DNA of 64,000 nt from contig NZ_CP018194.1 in NCBI RefSeq assembly GCF_001889545.1, forward strand, positions 744,001 through 808,000, read 5' to 3'. This stretch comes from Granulibacter bethesdensis (GTDB lineage: Bacteria; Pseudomonadota; Alphaproteobacteria; Acetobacterales; Acetobacteraceae). The notes under the pieces were generated by a model. It made no database searches and had not been told where the DNA came from. It worked only from the letters and a program-made list of their open reading frames with translations. Of the stretch, positions 38,321-47,340 are shown one piece after another (positions within the stretch are counted from its first letter, which is position 1; every line of letters starts with the position of its first letter). A program made the translations under genes and the position numbers.

Positions 38321-38449
38321 GCTGCTGCAGGAGTAAGGCCACAGCGATGACGTTGCACAGAAGGGGCGTGTTAATGCTGCACTGCACGATAGGCTGCCCC
38401 TGAATTTCATGCCAATGAATAATTCCTGAATTTTTGATCGAATGAAACG

Positions 38450-39478
38450 ATGACACCCCTGCCTACTCCCCAGCAGCTCCGGTATCTGATGGCATTGGCC
38501 GAATACCAGCATTTTGGCCGGGCAGCGCAGGCTTGTGCGGTCACACAATCCACATTGTCGGCAGGTATTCTGGCGCTGGAGCGGCAGCTGGATGTGCAGA
38601 TTCTCGACCGGATCGGCGGAAAGCGCGTGATTTTTACGGCGCTGGGACGAGAACTGGTGGAGCGTGCCCGGGATGCCATGCATGCGCTGGAAGCAATGTC
38701 GGAGGCCGCTTCTGCCGCTCGCGCACCGATGAGTGGGCCACTGAGGGTAGGGGTCATTCCAACGATCGGCCCGTTTCTGCTGCCCCGTCTGATGCCGGCC
38801 CTGCGGCGTGAATATCCCAGTCTCCGGCTCTATCTGCGGGAAGATACCACCGACCGTCTGGTCGCAAGGCTGCGGGATGGACGGTTGGACCTGCTGCTGC
38901 TTGCGATGCCCTGTGACTGCAGGGGAATGGATACGGTGTCGATCGGGCGGGATTCGTTTCTGGTTGCCCTGCCACAGGGGCACAGGCTGGCGGAGCGGGA
39001 GGTTATTCCTATTGAAGCTCTCAGCATGGAGAATTTGTTGCTGCTGGAAGACGGACACTGCCTGCGCGAGCACGCGCTGGCCGCCTGCGGGCTGCTCATG
39101 GCGCATGAGAAAAACGCCAGTGAGGAGGAAAGTGCCAGTAAGAAGGAAAGTGCCAGTAAGAAGGAAAGTGAGGGTGACCCTGTCCGGACTGTCGAAACAC
39201 GCAGCCGCGACGTCCAGAACGGAGATGGCCTGACTGATCAGTTCGCGGCTACCAGCCTGCATACGCTGGTGCAGATGGTGGCAGGTGGACTGGGCATCAC
39301 ATTGCTCCCGCAAATTGCGGTGGATGCCGGGGTGATGGCGGGTACGTCGCTGGTGCTGCGACCGCTTGAAGGGGATGGTGCATGGCGGGAACTGGGGCTT
39401 GCCTGGCGGCATAATGCGCCGCGTGGTGCCGATTATCTCGGTATGGCATCGCTGCTGCGGGAGGCGGCGGGGTTTTGA
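38450..39478 (+). CDS. oxyR: OxyR, LysR-type peroxide sensor with an expanded redox domain
   Basis: Transcription activator of peroxide defence. N-terminal winged helix (LPTPQQLRYLMALAEYQHFG..AAQACAVTQSTLS) and a regulatory domain with the redox pair Cys204 and Cys213 in GHCLREHALAAC, spaced exactly as the E. coli Cys199/Cys208 pair. Then ATSLHTLVQMVAGGLGITLLP, as in other OxyR proteins. Between the second cysteine and ATSLH lies an unusual stretch of roughly 45 residues rich in Ser, Glu and Lys, partly encoded by an 18-bp tandem repeat. Full length is 342, longer than the usual ~305. It is divergent from ahpC, a normal target. Confidence 0.92.
   Translation: MTPLPTPQQLRYLMALAEYQHFGRAAQACAVTQSTLSAGILALERQLDVQILDRIGGKRVIFTALGRELVERARDAMHALEAMSEAASAARAPMSGPLRVGVIPTIGPFLLPRLMPALRREYPSLRLYLREDTTDRLVARLRDGRLDLLLLAMPCDCRGMDTVSIGRDSFLVALPQGHRLAEREVIPIEALSMENLLLLEDGHCLREHALAACGLLMAHEKNASEEESASKKESASKKESEGDPVRTVETRSRDVQNGDGLTDQFAATSLHTLVQMVAGGLGITLLPQIAVDAGVMAGTSLVLRPLEGDGAWRELGLAWRHNAPRGADYLGMASLLREAAGF
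39119..39172 (+). repeat. Three-copy 18-bp tandem repeat inside oxyR
   Basis: Units at 39119-39136, 39137-39154 and 39155-39172; the consensus is AGTAAGAAGGAAAGTGCC. The first copy differs at two positions and the third at its last two. Each encodes six residues (Ser-Lys-Lys-Glu-Ser-Ala) and keeps frame, so copy number could change without breaking oxyR. Confidence 0.95.
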
Positions 39479-41085
39479 GTCTCCAGCAGGCTTTGATAGC
39501 ATTGCGGTCGGGACAGGCCGCCGCATGCGAAACCATCTGTCGTCGCCTGCTGGCAAACAGGACCGCCTCTGCCGATCAGGCCCGTCTATTGTTGGGGCTG
39601 GCTCTGGCAGTGCAGGAAGAAAAAGCTGAATCGCTGGAGCTTCTGTTGGGCGTGGCCCGTGCTCATCCACAGGCAGCGCATCCGTTTCGTGATCTTGCCG
39701 GATTGATGCATGGCCGTGACCACGCCATGGAGGTACTCCTGATCGCCGCAGGGGCGCATGCGTCGGAGGATGCAAATCTCGCCATTTTTCATGCAGAATG
39801 GCTGGAGCTCCGAGGCCGTAAACAGGCGGCTGAAGCGCGTCTTGTACAGTTCCTGACCCAGGCGAGCCTGAAAAAATCCGCCGGAGAGGCTGCCGTCCTG
39901 CGTGCTTATGCTCTGCTGCTGGCAGGGCGTAACGCTCTGCCCGAAGCAAGGGAGGCGATGAAGCGTGCCACCGCGCTGGAGCCGAACCATGCTGCCGGAT
40001 GGACCAATCTGGCGAATATTCTGACGGCGCTGAAAGACTTCCCGGCTGCTCAGCAGGCTCATGACCGGGCTGCTGCCTGCGCCCCCAACGATCCACGCAT
40101 GCGGATGAACCGGGCCTTGACCCTTTTGAAAGCAGGCCGTTATGCGGAGGGATGGGCTGATTACGAAGCCCGTCTGGCAATCGGAGATCGCCTCATGTTT
40201 CCGGTTTCTTCTCTGTTGCAGAAAGAAGAATGCCGATCCGGGCTGGATGGTGTGCGTATACTGGTCGTTTCTGAGCAGGGTTTTGGCGATACCATCCAAT
40301 TTCTCCGCTATATTCCGCTCCTTGCTGCCCGTGGCGCACGGGTGCGGCTGTTTGTGCCTCCTGAACTGGTTACTGTGGCGGAGACAGTGGCGGGGGTGGA
40401 AAGCGTGGCAGGCATGGATGGCATTGCGCCCGCTTTTGACCGTCATGTGCCGATGATGAGTTTGCCTTATCTGCTGGATGTCGCTTTTGTTCCGATGCAT
40501 GAACCATATCTTGCGGTTTCAGAATCGCGTGCCCGACACTGGCGGGAGCTGCTTCCTCCCCGTCCGGCGCGTGGGCGGATCGGTCTGGTCTGGGCCGGGG
40601 CCTCACGCAATCATCCTGATGCCACCGCCATTGATCGACGTCGCAGTATGTCTTTGCAGGATCTGGCATCGCTGGCAGAAATTCCGGATATGGTTTTCGT
40701 CAATCTACAGATGGGGCCTCCATCTATTCAGGCGCAGGAAAAGCACGCTTTTCGCTTTGCCCCTGACATTACTGGTCAGATCAGGGATTTTGCTGACAGC
40801 GCTGCTATTCTGAGTATGCTTGACGCACTGGTGACTGTGGATACATCCATTGCCCATCTTGGAGGTGCATTGGGGGTGCCGGTGCTGATGCTGGATCGGC
40901 TGGACCATTGCTGGCGCTGGTCAGACCCCTGTGAATTGATATCCACTGTGCCGAATACTGAAACCGGTGGGTTGAAAACGCGATGGTATCCGTCGATGCA
41001 GCTGTTCCGCCAAACCACCCCGATGGACTGGCAGGAGCCTGTTAAGTGCCTGCACAACACATTGCGCGTGTTATCGCTGCAATAA
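39475..41085 (+). CDS. TPR protein with a glycosyltransferase-like C-terminal domain
   Basis: The N-terminal half (about residues 1-230) has tetratricopeptide-like helical repeats, clearest at AVLRAYALLLAGRNALPEA and AAGWTNLANILTALKDFPAA. The C-terminal half (about 260-536) resembles a GT-B/heptosyltransferase-like module: VSEQGFGDTIQFLRYIPLL, RIGLVWAGASRNHPD, and ALVTVDTSIAHLGGALGVPV. Such TPR-GT proteins are common in alphaproteobacteria and thought to modify surface glycans or proteins, but the substrate is unknown. Start is a TTG at 39475 overlapping the oxyR stop (TTGA) with GGGAGG upstream, so it may be co-translated with oxyR. Confidence 0.8.
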   Translation: MSLQQALIALRSGQAAACETICRRLLANRTASADQARLLLGLALAVQEEKAESLELLLGVARAHPQAAHPFRDLAGLMHGRDHAMEVLLIAAGAHASEDANLAIFHAEWLELRGRKQAAEARLVQFLTQASLKKSAGEAAVLRAYALLLAGRNALPEAREAMKRATALEPNHAAGWTNLANILTALKDFPAAQQAHDRAAACAPNDPRMRMNRALTLLKAGRYAEGWADYEARLAIGDRLMFPVSSLLQKEECRSGLDGVRILVVSEQGFGDTIQFLRYIPLLAARGARVRLFVPPELVTVAETVAGVESVAGMDGIAPAFDRHVPMMSLPYLLDVAFVPMHEPYLAVSESRARHWRELLPPRPARGRIGLVWAGASRNHPDATAIDRRRSMSLQDLASLAEIPDMVFVNLQMGPPSIQAQEKHAFRFAPDITGQIRDFADSAAILSMLDALVTVDTSIAHLGGALGVPVLMLDRLDHCWRWSDPCELISTVPNTETGGLKTRWYPSMQLFRQTTPMDWQEPVKCLHNTLRVLSLQ

Positions 41086-41232
41086 TCCTTATAAAATCGT
41101 TCTTTATTTTTTCACTGATGCTGGCAAAGCAGAAAAGCTTTGACTAGAAGCGAAAAGCGATTCTCGATCACTATAAACATGATCGGCCTCGGGGGCGTTT
41201 TGCCAACGCTTGCGACAAATAAGGGGATTTTG

Positions 41233-41502
41233 ATGTCTAAGGCTTTTATTGCCCAGGTTATTCAGGAAAGCGCTGATCTGACCGGCGTGGCGGCAAACCG
41301 CACGGCGAGCGATCTTATCACCGCGATCGTGAAGGAGATGAAGAAGAACGGCAAATTTACACTGCCGAGCTTTGGTACCTTTACTGTCAGGAAGACCAAG
41401 GCGCGCAAGGGTCTCAATCCGCGGACAGGTGAGCAGATCAAGGTCAAGGCTGGAAAGACAGTTCGTTTCAAGGCCTCTCCGAACCTGAAAAAATCTGTCT
41501 GA
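41233..41502 (+). CDS. HU family DNA-binding protein
   Basis: Small nucleoid protein of 89 residues. Family features: MSKAFIAQVIQ helix, LITAIVKEMKKNGKFTLPSFGTF, and the DNA-arm region KARKGLNPRTGEQIKV with the conserved RTG-type proline turn, ending in FKASPNLK. The ATG at 41233 has AAGGGG 7 bases upstream; the frame opens at 41140 but the extra 31 residues are not family-like. A perfect terminator follows. It is monocistronic; 147 bases separate it from the TPR gene. Confidence 0.95.
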   Translation: MSKAFIAQVIQESADLTGVAANRTASDLITAIVKEMKKNGKFTLPSFGTFTVRKTKARKGLNPRTGEQIKVKAGKTVRFKASPNLKKSV

Positions 41503-41509
41503 CTGAAGC

Positions 41510-41539
41510 AAAACGGCCGCTGGGGAAGCGGCCGTTTTT
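41510..41539 (+). terminator. Terminator after the HU gene
   Basis: A stem of ACGGCCGCT and AGCGGCCGT around GGGGA, flanked by AAAA and TTTTT, so it may also act on the converging parE transcript. Confidence 0.88.
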
Positions 41540-41578
41540 GTTATGTAGTCTGTTCTTTGGATTTTTTGTTCTGAAGCC

Positions 41579-43612
41579 TCAAATATCCAGATCTCCTGCG
41601 CGGGGCGCGTTGTCCTGAATAAATTGAAACCGCAGTTCCGGTTTCTTGCCCATCAGGCTTTCCACCAGTTCCCCTGTCCGTGCCCGATCTTCCGGTGGCG
41701 TCAGAACTTTCAGCAGAACCCGGCGTGCGGGATCCATTGTGGTTTCCTTCAGAATGGCCGGTGGCATTTCGCCGAGCCCCTTGAAGCGGCTGACTTCGAT
41801 TTTTCCAGTTTTCTTGAAGCCGGATTTCATGAGCCTGTCGAGTTCCGCATCATCCATTGCATAGCGGGAGATGGCTCCTTGCGTCAGACGGTATAGCGGC
41901 GGCTGTGCCAGATAGATGTGTCCACGACGGACCAGTTCCGGCAATTCCCGGTAGAAAAATGTCATCAACAGGCTGGCGATATGCGCGCCATCGACATCGG
42001 CATCAGTCATGATGATCACGCGGCCATAGCGGAGCCGCGCAATGTCAAACCGTTCCCCGACCCCACAGCCGAGCGCCTCGATCAGATCCTTAAGTTCCTG
42101 ATTCTGTCGTAATTTGTCGGCGGATGCGCTGGCGACGTTGAGAATTTTGCCGCGCAGAGGCAGTACGGCCTGTGTTTCACGCCGGCGGGCCTGCTTGGCT
42201 GATCCGCCCGCACTGTCGCCCTCAACCAGAAACAGTTCGGTTTCGGCGGCATTTTCGCTGGAACAGTCAGCCAGTTTGCCGGGCAGACGCAGCCGTCTTG
42301 TGGCTGATTTACGTGGCGTGTCTTTCTGCTCGCGTCGCCGGATTCGCTCTTCCGCCCGTTCGATGACGTAAGCAAGAAGATTATCCGCTCCGGCCGGATC
42401 GCCCGCCATAAAATGGTCGAAGCGGTCCCGCATTGCGGATTCAACCAGTCGTACCGCTTCCGGACTGGTCAGTTTTTCCTTGGTCTGGCCCTGAAACTGT
42501 GGCTCCCGCACAAAGGCTGACAGCTTGGCCGCCAGGGATCCCATGATGTCTTCCGCGGTAATGGCGGATGCGCGTTTATTACCGCGCTGTTCTCCCCAGG
42601 CGCGCAGCCCCTTTAAAAGGGCTGCGCGAAATCCTTGCTCATGTGTGCCGCCAAGGGGAGTCGGGACTGTATTGCAGTAAGAGTGGACAAAACCGTCTGC
42701 GCCCTCCAGCCAGGCCAGCGCCCATTCAACCCGTCCGCCTGTGCTGTTTTCCTTTTGTCCGTCCCCCTTCATATCCGCTTCTCCGGACCATATCTGGGAG
42801 ACGGCAAGCGGGGTCTCGCCAATATCCTCGGCCAGACTGTCACGCAGGCCGCCGGGAAAGTGCAGGGTTGCTTCGGCGGGAATGTCTTCTTTGCCGCTGT
42901 TTTTCAGCAGGGATGGATCGCATTTCCAGCGGATTTGCACACCGCGGAACAGATAGGCTTTGGACCGGCACAGCCTGTAAAGCCGTGCGGGCGAGAAGCT
43001 GAGGCGTCCGAAAATCTCTTCGTCCGGGGTGAAGCGAATTTGCGTCCCCCGACGGTTCGGAGTGGCGCCGACCTCGATCAACGGCGTCATTGGCTTGCCG
43101 CGTGCATAGCTTTGCCGCCACAGCACCCGGTTGCGTGCGACCTCGACCTCCATCGTGGCGGACAAGGCATTGACGACAGAGCTGCCGACCCCATGCAGGC
43201 CGCCGGAGGTGGCATATGCCTTGCCAGCGAATTTCCCGCCGGAGTGCAAAGTCGTCAGAATGACTTCCAGAGCACTGAGAGTCTTGAATTTCGGATGCGG
43301 ATCGATCGGAATGCCACGCCCGTTATCGCGGACGGTCACGGTGTTGCCGGTATCGAGCGTCAGATCAATGACCGTGGCATGTCCGGCCACGGCTTCATCC
43401 ATCGCGTTATCCAGAATTTCGGCAACAAGGTGGTGCAGGGCGTTTTCATCCGTGCCACCAATATACATGCCGGGGCGGCGGCGAACTGGCTCCAGACCTT
43501 CCAGAACTTCGATATCCTTGGCGGAGTAATCATCCTCGTGCATCTCCGTCCGCTGCTTTGCGCCGCGTTGAGACGGAGGGGGGGATTTCGCGCCGCCAAA
43601 AAGATCGTTCAT
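41579..43612 (-). CDS. parE: DNA topoisomerase IV subunit B ParE
   Basis: ATPase subunit of topoisomerase IV, which decatenates daughter chromosomes with ParC. GHKL ATPase motifs AEILDNAMDEAVAGH, VRDNGRGIPIDPHPK and TSGGLHGVGSSVVNALS lie in the first third. The TOPRIM region shows LVEGDSAGGSAKQARRRETQ, PLRGKILNV and IIMTDADVDGAHIASLLM. The start is placed at ATG 43612 (MNDLFGG, 677 residues), because the open extension to 43804 has no family match. dps lies upstream on the same strand, ending 149 bases away. parC is not in the window. Confidence 0.95.
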   Translation of the reverse strand: MNDLFGGAKSPPPSQRGAKQRTEMHEDDYSAKDIEVLEGLEPVRRRPGMYIGGTDENALHHLVAEILDNAMDEAVAGHATVIDLTLDTGNTVTVRDNGRGIPIDPHPKFKTLSALEVILTTLHSGGKFAGKAYATSGGLHGVGSSVVNALSATMEVEVARNRVLWRQSYARGKPMTPLIEVGATPNRRGTQIRFTPDEEIFGRLSFSPARLYRLCRSKAYLFRGVQIRWKCDPSLLKNSGKEDIPAEATLHFPGGLRDSLAEDIGETPLAVSQIWSGEADMKGDGQKENSTGGRVEWALAWLEGADGFVHSYCNTVPTPLGGTHEQGFRAALLKGLRAWGEQRGNKRASAITAEDIMGSLAAKLSAFVREPQFQGQTKEKLTSPEAVRLVESAMRDRFDHFMAGDPAGADNLLAYVIERAEERIRRREQKDTPRKSATRRLRLPGKLADCSSENAAETELFLVEGDSAGGSAKQARRRETQAVLPLRGKILNVASASADKLRQNQELKDLIEALGCGVGERFDIARLRYGRVIIMTDADVDGAHIASLLMTFFYRELPELVRRGHIYLAQPPLYRLTQGAISRYAMDDAELDRLMKSGFKKTGKIEVSRFKGLGEMPPAILKETTMDPARRVLLKVLTPPEDRARTGELVESLMGKKPELRFQFIQDNAPRAGDLDI

Positions 43613-43686
43613 GGTGTGTTCCCGTGCCGCTGCCCCATGTCGTTTAACGGTCCGGGGCAGGTGGGGCAAGCGTGGTGCCGTCAGCA

Positions 43687-43720
43687 ATAACGCCGGGGAC
43701 GTTTCCGCCCCCGGCGTTAT
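43687..43720. repeat. Inverted repeat between dps and parE
   Basis: ATAACGCCGGGG (43687-43698) pairs perfectly with CCCCGGCGTTAT (43709-43720). It lies just after the dps stop for leftward transcription but has no T-run, so it is a possible Rho-assisted terminator or RNA-stabilising hairpin. Confidence 0.6.
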
Positions 43721-43761
43721 GATCAGGCAGAAACTGCCTTCAGCGCCGACTCCGGATCGGA

Positions 43762-44295
43762 TCAGAAGCCGCTTGGCTCCTGAATATGGGCTTCCAGGAA
43801 CCACAGAGACTTATCAAAGGCGCGCGAAGCCTCGGTGAACAGGTCGGATGTTCCTGCATCCCCGGCTTCATCGGTATCGTCGATGTTTTTGCGTACCGCA
43901 TTGGCCAACAGACCGAACCGTTCCACCAGTGCGACAATGTGGTCTTTGATCGTATAGATATCCGTCGGATAGGGCGGCAGGGAAGTTGTGGCGCTGACCG
44001 TCTGCAGGGTGCCAAAGGCGGTGCCGCCGAGGACTGCGACGCGTTCAGCAAATTTGTCGACCAGATCATCCACCTGGGTGCGCAGGGTATCGAGCAGTTC
44101 GTGCACGCCGATGAATTGCGGGCCTTTGATGTTCCAATGGGCCTGTTTCAGGATCAGCGCGGTATCGATGGCATCCGCCAGACGGGCGTTCAGCAGCTCG
44201 ATAGAGACTTTGCGCGCATTGGACTGAAGGTCGATGTGATTTTTGTGAGTCAGCGCGGCGTGGCTTTTTGCCTTCGCGAGATTGGAATCCGGCAT
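43762..44295 (-). CDS. dps: Dps, DNA-binding ferritin-like stationary-phase protein
   Basis: Twelve-subunit iron-storage protein that protects DNA by oxidising Fe(II) with peroxide. The inter-subunit ferroxidase ligands are visible in KQAHWNIKGPQF and LRTQVDDLVDKFAERVAVLG (H, H, D, E). A basic N-terminal tail (LAKAKSHAALTHKNH) could bind DNA. At 177 residues it is typical. The ATG at 44295 has GAGGAGAG about 4 bases upstream. It is divergent from dapD and forms, with ahpC, ahpD and oxyR a few kilobases away, the peroxide-stress set of this window. Confidence 0.95.
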   Translation of the reverse strand: MPDSNLAKAKSHAALTHKNHIDLQSNARKVSIELLNARLADAIDTALILKQAHWNIKGPQFIGVHELLDTLRTQVDDLVDKFAERVAVLGGTAFGTLQTVSATTSLPPYPTDIYTIKDHIVALVERFGLLANAVRKNIDDTDEAGDAGTSDLFTEASRAFDKSLWFLEAHIQEPSGF

Positions 44296-44563
44296 GCCTC
44301 TCTCCTCAATGCTTGGTGCAGGTTACGGTCTTCCGGGCTGGAAGGCGCTTTGTGCTCCAACGCGAGCGAGAGGATAAGCGTTTCCTTTCGGTTTCGACAT
44401 TCCCGTCCTGCGTAAGGCTCCTATGAGAATAAAGGTATGGGAATACGGGCGTCTGCTCCGCTGTTCTGACAGTCAGTACGATGATGGTGCGTTGACAGGG
44501 CGGGCATGCCCTGAGCATGGTCCGGCCCGGAACATGACTGAATGACAAGCCGGGGAGACTGGA

Positions 44564-45406
44564 ATGAGCATCGACAGCCTGCGGGATAGCATTGATCGCC
44601 TTTGGGAAAACCGGGAGGGTCTGTCCTCCGCCACGACAGGTGAGGCACGGGACGCGGTCGAAGAAGCTCTGCGTTTGCTTGATTCCGGCCAGGTGCGCGT
44701 CGCGGAACCGAAGGCCGAAGGTGGCTGGTCGGTTAATCAGTGGCTGAAGAAGGCGGTGCTGCTGTCTTTTCGTCTGACCGATTCCACTCCGGCGCCGGGA
44801 TTTGGTGCGGTGGCCTCCTATGACAAGGTGCCGCTGAAGTTCGAAGGCTGGGATCAGGCCCGCTTTGCTCAGGGCGGCTTCCGCGTCGTTCCTGGCGCAG
44901 TCGTGCGCCGCAGCGCGTATATCGCACCGGGCGTCGTGCTGATGCCGAGCTTCGTGAATGTCGGCGCGTATGTCGACAGCGGCACGATGATCGATACATG
45001 GGCAACGGTCGGAAGCTGTGCGCAGGTGGGTAAAAACTGCCATATCAGCGGTGGCACCGGTATTGGCGGCGTGCTGGAGCCGTTGCAGGCCGGTCCGGTG
45101 GTGATTGAGGACAACGTGTTCATCGGCGCCCGCTCCGAGGTTGCGGAAGGCGTGGTTGTGGAACAGGGCAGCGTGATTTCAATGGGCGTGTTCATCGGCG
45201 CGTCCACCAAGATCATCGACCGTGCGACCGGTGAGGTTCTGTATGGCCGCGTTCCGGCCTACTCTGTGGTTGTTCCCGGCTCACTCCCCGGAAAGCCGCT
45301 GCCGGATGGGACGCCCGGTCCTTCTCTGGCCTGTGCGGTGATCGTGAAGCGAGTGGATGAGCGCACCCGTTCCAAGACCTCGATCAACGAGCTGCTGCGG
45401 GCCTGA
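44564..45406 (+). CDS. dapD: Tetrahydrodipicolinate N-succinyltransferase DapD
   Basis: Succinyl-CoA-dependent acylation of tetrahydrodipicolinate in the lysine and meso-diaminopimelate pathway. The 280 residues show an N-terminal helical domain and a left-handed beta helix of hexapeptide repeats (ARGGFR-like [34 protein letters not shown]), the CoA-site [19 protein letters not shown], and [23 protein letters not shown] lies 5 bases upstream of the ATG. dapE, the next-but-one step, follows after 99 bases on the same strand. Confidence 0.96.
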   Translation: MSIDSLRDSIDRLWENREGLSSATTGEARDAVEEALRLLDSGQVRVAEPKAEGGWSVNQWLKKAVLLSFRLTDSTPAPGFGAVASYDKVPLKFEGWDQARFAQGGFRVVPGAVVRRSAYIAPGVVLMPSFVNVGAYVDSGTMIDTWATVGSCAQVGKNCHISGGTGIGGVLEPLQAGPVVIEDNVFIGARSEVAEGVVVEQGSVISMGVFIGASTKIIDRATGEVLYGRVPAYSVVVPGSLPGKPLPDGTPGPSLACAVIVKRVDERTRSKTSINELLRA

Positions 45407-45505
45407 TACGTGGCTGGTAAAGGTGCTTCCGGTCCCGTTGCGTCTCTCTCGTAACGGGATGGGAGGCGGCTTTGTCAGGATACCCAGAGAGGACAAAGAG
45501 AGAGG

Positions 45506-46702
45506 ATGAAGAAGGATAACCCTGTGCCTGTTCCTTTGTCTGATCCTCTGATGTCTGATCCTTTGGCGCTGGCACAGGCGCTGCTGCGTTGTCCCTCCGT
45601 CACGCCGGTTGATGCGGGGGCGCAGTCCGTGCTGGCACAGGCTCTGACGGCGCAGGGCTTTACGGTTACGCCGTTGCCTTTCGGGGATATTGTCAATTTC
45701 TATGCCAAACGGGTCGGTACACGGCCCGGCCCGCATCTCTGCTTTGCCGGGCATACGGATGTCGTGCCGCCCGGTGATGCCCCATGGAGTGTGGATGCCT
45801 TTGCTGGCGAAGTGCATGACGGTGTTCTGATCGGCCGCGGCGCCTGCGACATGAAAGGCGGGATTGCCAGTTTTGTTGCTGCCTGTGCGGGCCGCCCTGA
45901 TCATCCCGGCACGATCAGCCTGCTGATCACCGGGGATGAGGAGGGGGTTGCCACAGATGGCACCGTGCGCGTGCTCGACTGGATGCGGCAGGCCGGAGAA
46001 ATCCCGGATTTCTGCGTAGTGGGGGAGCCAACCAATCCGGCGCGTCTGGGAGAGGTCATCAAGATTGGCAGGCGCGGCAGCCTGAATGCCACGCTGACTG
46101 TGCGTGGACGGCAGGGCCATGTCGCCTATCCGCATCGGGCTGATAATCCGCTGCCCCGTCTGGTGGCGGCGCTGCACGCCCTGGCGACCACGCGGCTGGA
46201 TGACGGCATGGAAGGGTTTGAGCCTTCCTCATTGCAACTGACGACGGTGGATGTCGGTAATCCGGCCACCAATGTCATTCCGGAACAGGCGCAGGCACGG
46301 TTGAATATCCGCTTCAATCCGCTGCATCACGGTGCTGACCTGACGAGATGGCTGCGCGGAATCGTGCGGGATCATGCGCCGGATGCGGAGGTGGATATCG
46401 CCATTTCCGGTGAGGCTTTCGTCACGGACCCTGATCGCGATCCGCGCCCCGGCGCCAGCCATGGCATCGCGGCGTTGCGGAGGGCGATCCAGCAGATCAC
46501 CGGCCTGTCACCCCGGCTGGATACGGGGGGTGGCACATCGGATGCGCGGTTCATCACCCATCTGTGCCCTGTCGTGGAGTTTGGTCTGGTGGGGGCCACC
46601 ATGCATCAGCGGGACGAGGCAGTTGCGGTGCAGGATCTGCGGGATCTGACCAGAATTTATGAAGCCCTGCTGGATCTCTATCTCGGAAAGGACGGCTCAT
46701 GA
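45506..46702 (+). CDS. dapE: Succinyl-diaminopimelate desuccinylase DapE
   Basis: Di-zinc peptidase (M20) that removes succinate from succinyl-LL-diaminopimelate. Metal ligands are in [34 protein letters not shown] (general-base Glu) and GEPTNP; the C-terminal His is in [34 protein letters not shown] is family-typical. The chosen ATG has AGAGAGG directly against it, an awkward spacing; a GTG at 45524 (with GAAGG upstream) or ATG at 45551 would trim 6 or 15 non-conserved residues. The stop overlaps the next gene by 4 bases. Confidence 0.95.
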   Translation: MKKDNPVPVPLSDPLMSDPLALAQALLRCPSVTPVDAGAQSVLAQALTAQGFTVTPLPFGDIVNFYAKRVGTRPGPHLCFAGHTDVVPPGDAPWSVDAFAGEVHDGVLIGRGACDMKGGIASFVAACAGRPDHPGTISLLITGDEEGVATDGTVRVLDWMRQAGEIPDFCVVGEPTNPARLGEVIKIGRRGSLNATLTVRGRQGHVAYPHRADNPLPRLVAALHALATTRLDDGMEGFEPSSLQLTTVDVGNPATNVIPEQAQARLNIRFNPLHHGADLTRWLRGIVRDHAPDAEVDIAISGEAFVTDPDRDPRPGASHGIAALRRAIQQITGLSPRLDTGGGTSDARFITHLCPVVEFGLVGATMHQRDEAVAVQDLRDLTRIYEALLDLYLGKDGS

Positions 46703-47340
46703 TCGGCCCGAACCGTTTCAGGCAAGGTGACGCACCTTCGGGAGAGTCGCGTCAGCGTATCGTGCTGCGCGGGCTGGTGCGACTGGCGCGTTTTGACCGG
46801 CGTGGCCTGAGTGATTTCGGATCGGGGATCGAAGCGCTGCTCGGTGCTCTGGCGCCCGTCATCGGCTGCGCTCTGGCGGTGTCACTGCTGCTGGTGTTCA
46901 ATCATGCAAGCCGGGCAGGACTTGCCTATCTGCTGCAAAGCATCGTTTTGCTGCTGACCCCTCTGCTGGTGTCGGACATTCTGGTGCATTTCTGGAACAG
47001 GCGGCAGGAATGGGGGCTGTATGCAACCGTTCTGATCTGGAGCCAGTGGATCGCACTGTTCGCGGGCATGATTCTGTTGCTTGCGGCACAGGTGATGGTC
47101 AGCGCCGGATTACAGCAGGAAGATGCCGTGGCTGTGCTGGTTATGCTGCTGGCTGTTTATGGCATCGCGTTGCAATGTTTTCTGGCGCGGGTCATTTTGA
47201 ATATCTCTGCATTGCGTATCATTGTCCTGATCGTGCTGACCAATCTGGGTACTGCGGTGCTGGCATTTGGGCCGGCGCAGATATCCCGCATGATGCACCC
47301 TCCGCACCACGCGTCTGTTCCTGCGGAGAAAGCAGGGTGA
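46699..47340 (+). CDS. Membrane protein of unknown function, coupled to dapE
   Basis: I do not recognise this 213-residue protein. It has a charged N-terminal tail of about 40 residues with many arginines, then four or five hydrophobic segments (clearest at [40 protein letters not shown], and [17 protein letters not shown]), and a short His-rich tail (MHPPHH). The start overlaps the dapE stop (ATGA) and the stop overlaps the next membrane gene (GTGA), so the three are probably translated together. No enzymatic motif is visible. Confidence 0.75.
   Translation: MIGPNRFRQGDAPSGESRQRIVLRGLVRLARFDRRGLSDFGSGIEALLGALAPVIGCALAVSLLLVFNHASRAGLAYLLQSIVLLLTPLLVSDILVHFWNRRQEWGLYATVLIWSQWIALFAGMILLLAAQVMVSAGLQQEDAVAVLVMLLAVYGIALQCFLARVILNISALRIIVLIVLTNLGTAVLAFGPAQISRMMHPPHHASVPAEKAG

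Noticed and set aside
45433-45459. Seven-base inverted repeat (TCCCGTT/AACGGGA) between dapD and dapE
   Set aside because: Short stem, 13-base loop and no T-run; not enough for a terminator or attenuator call.
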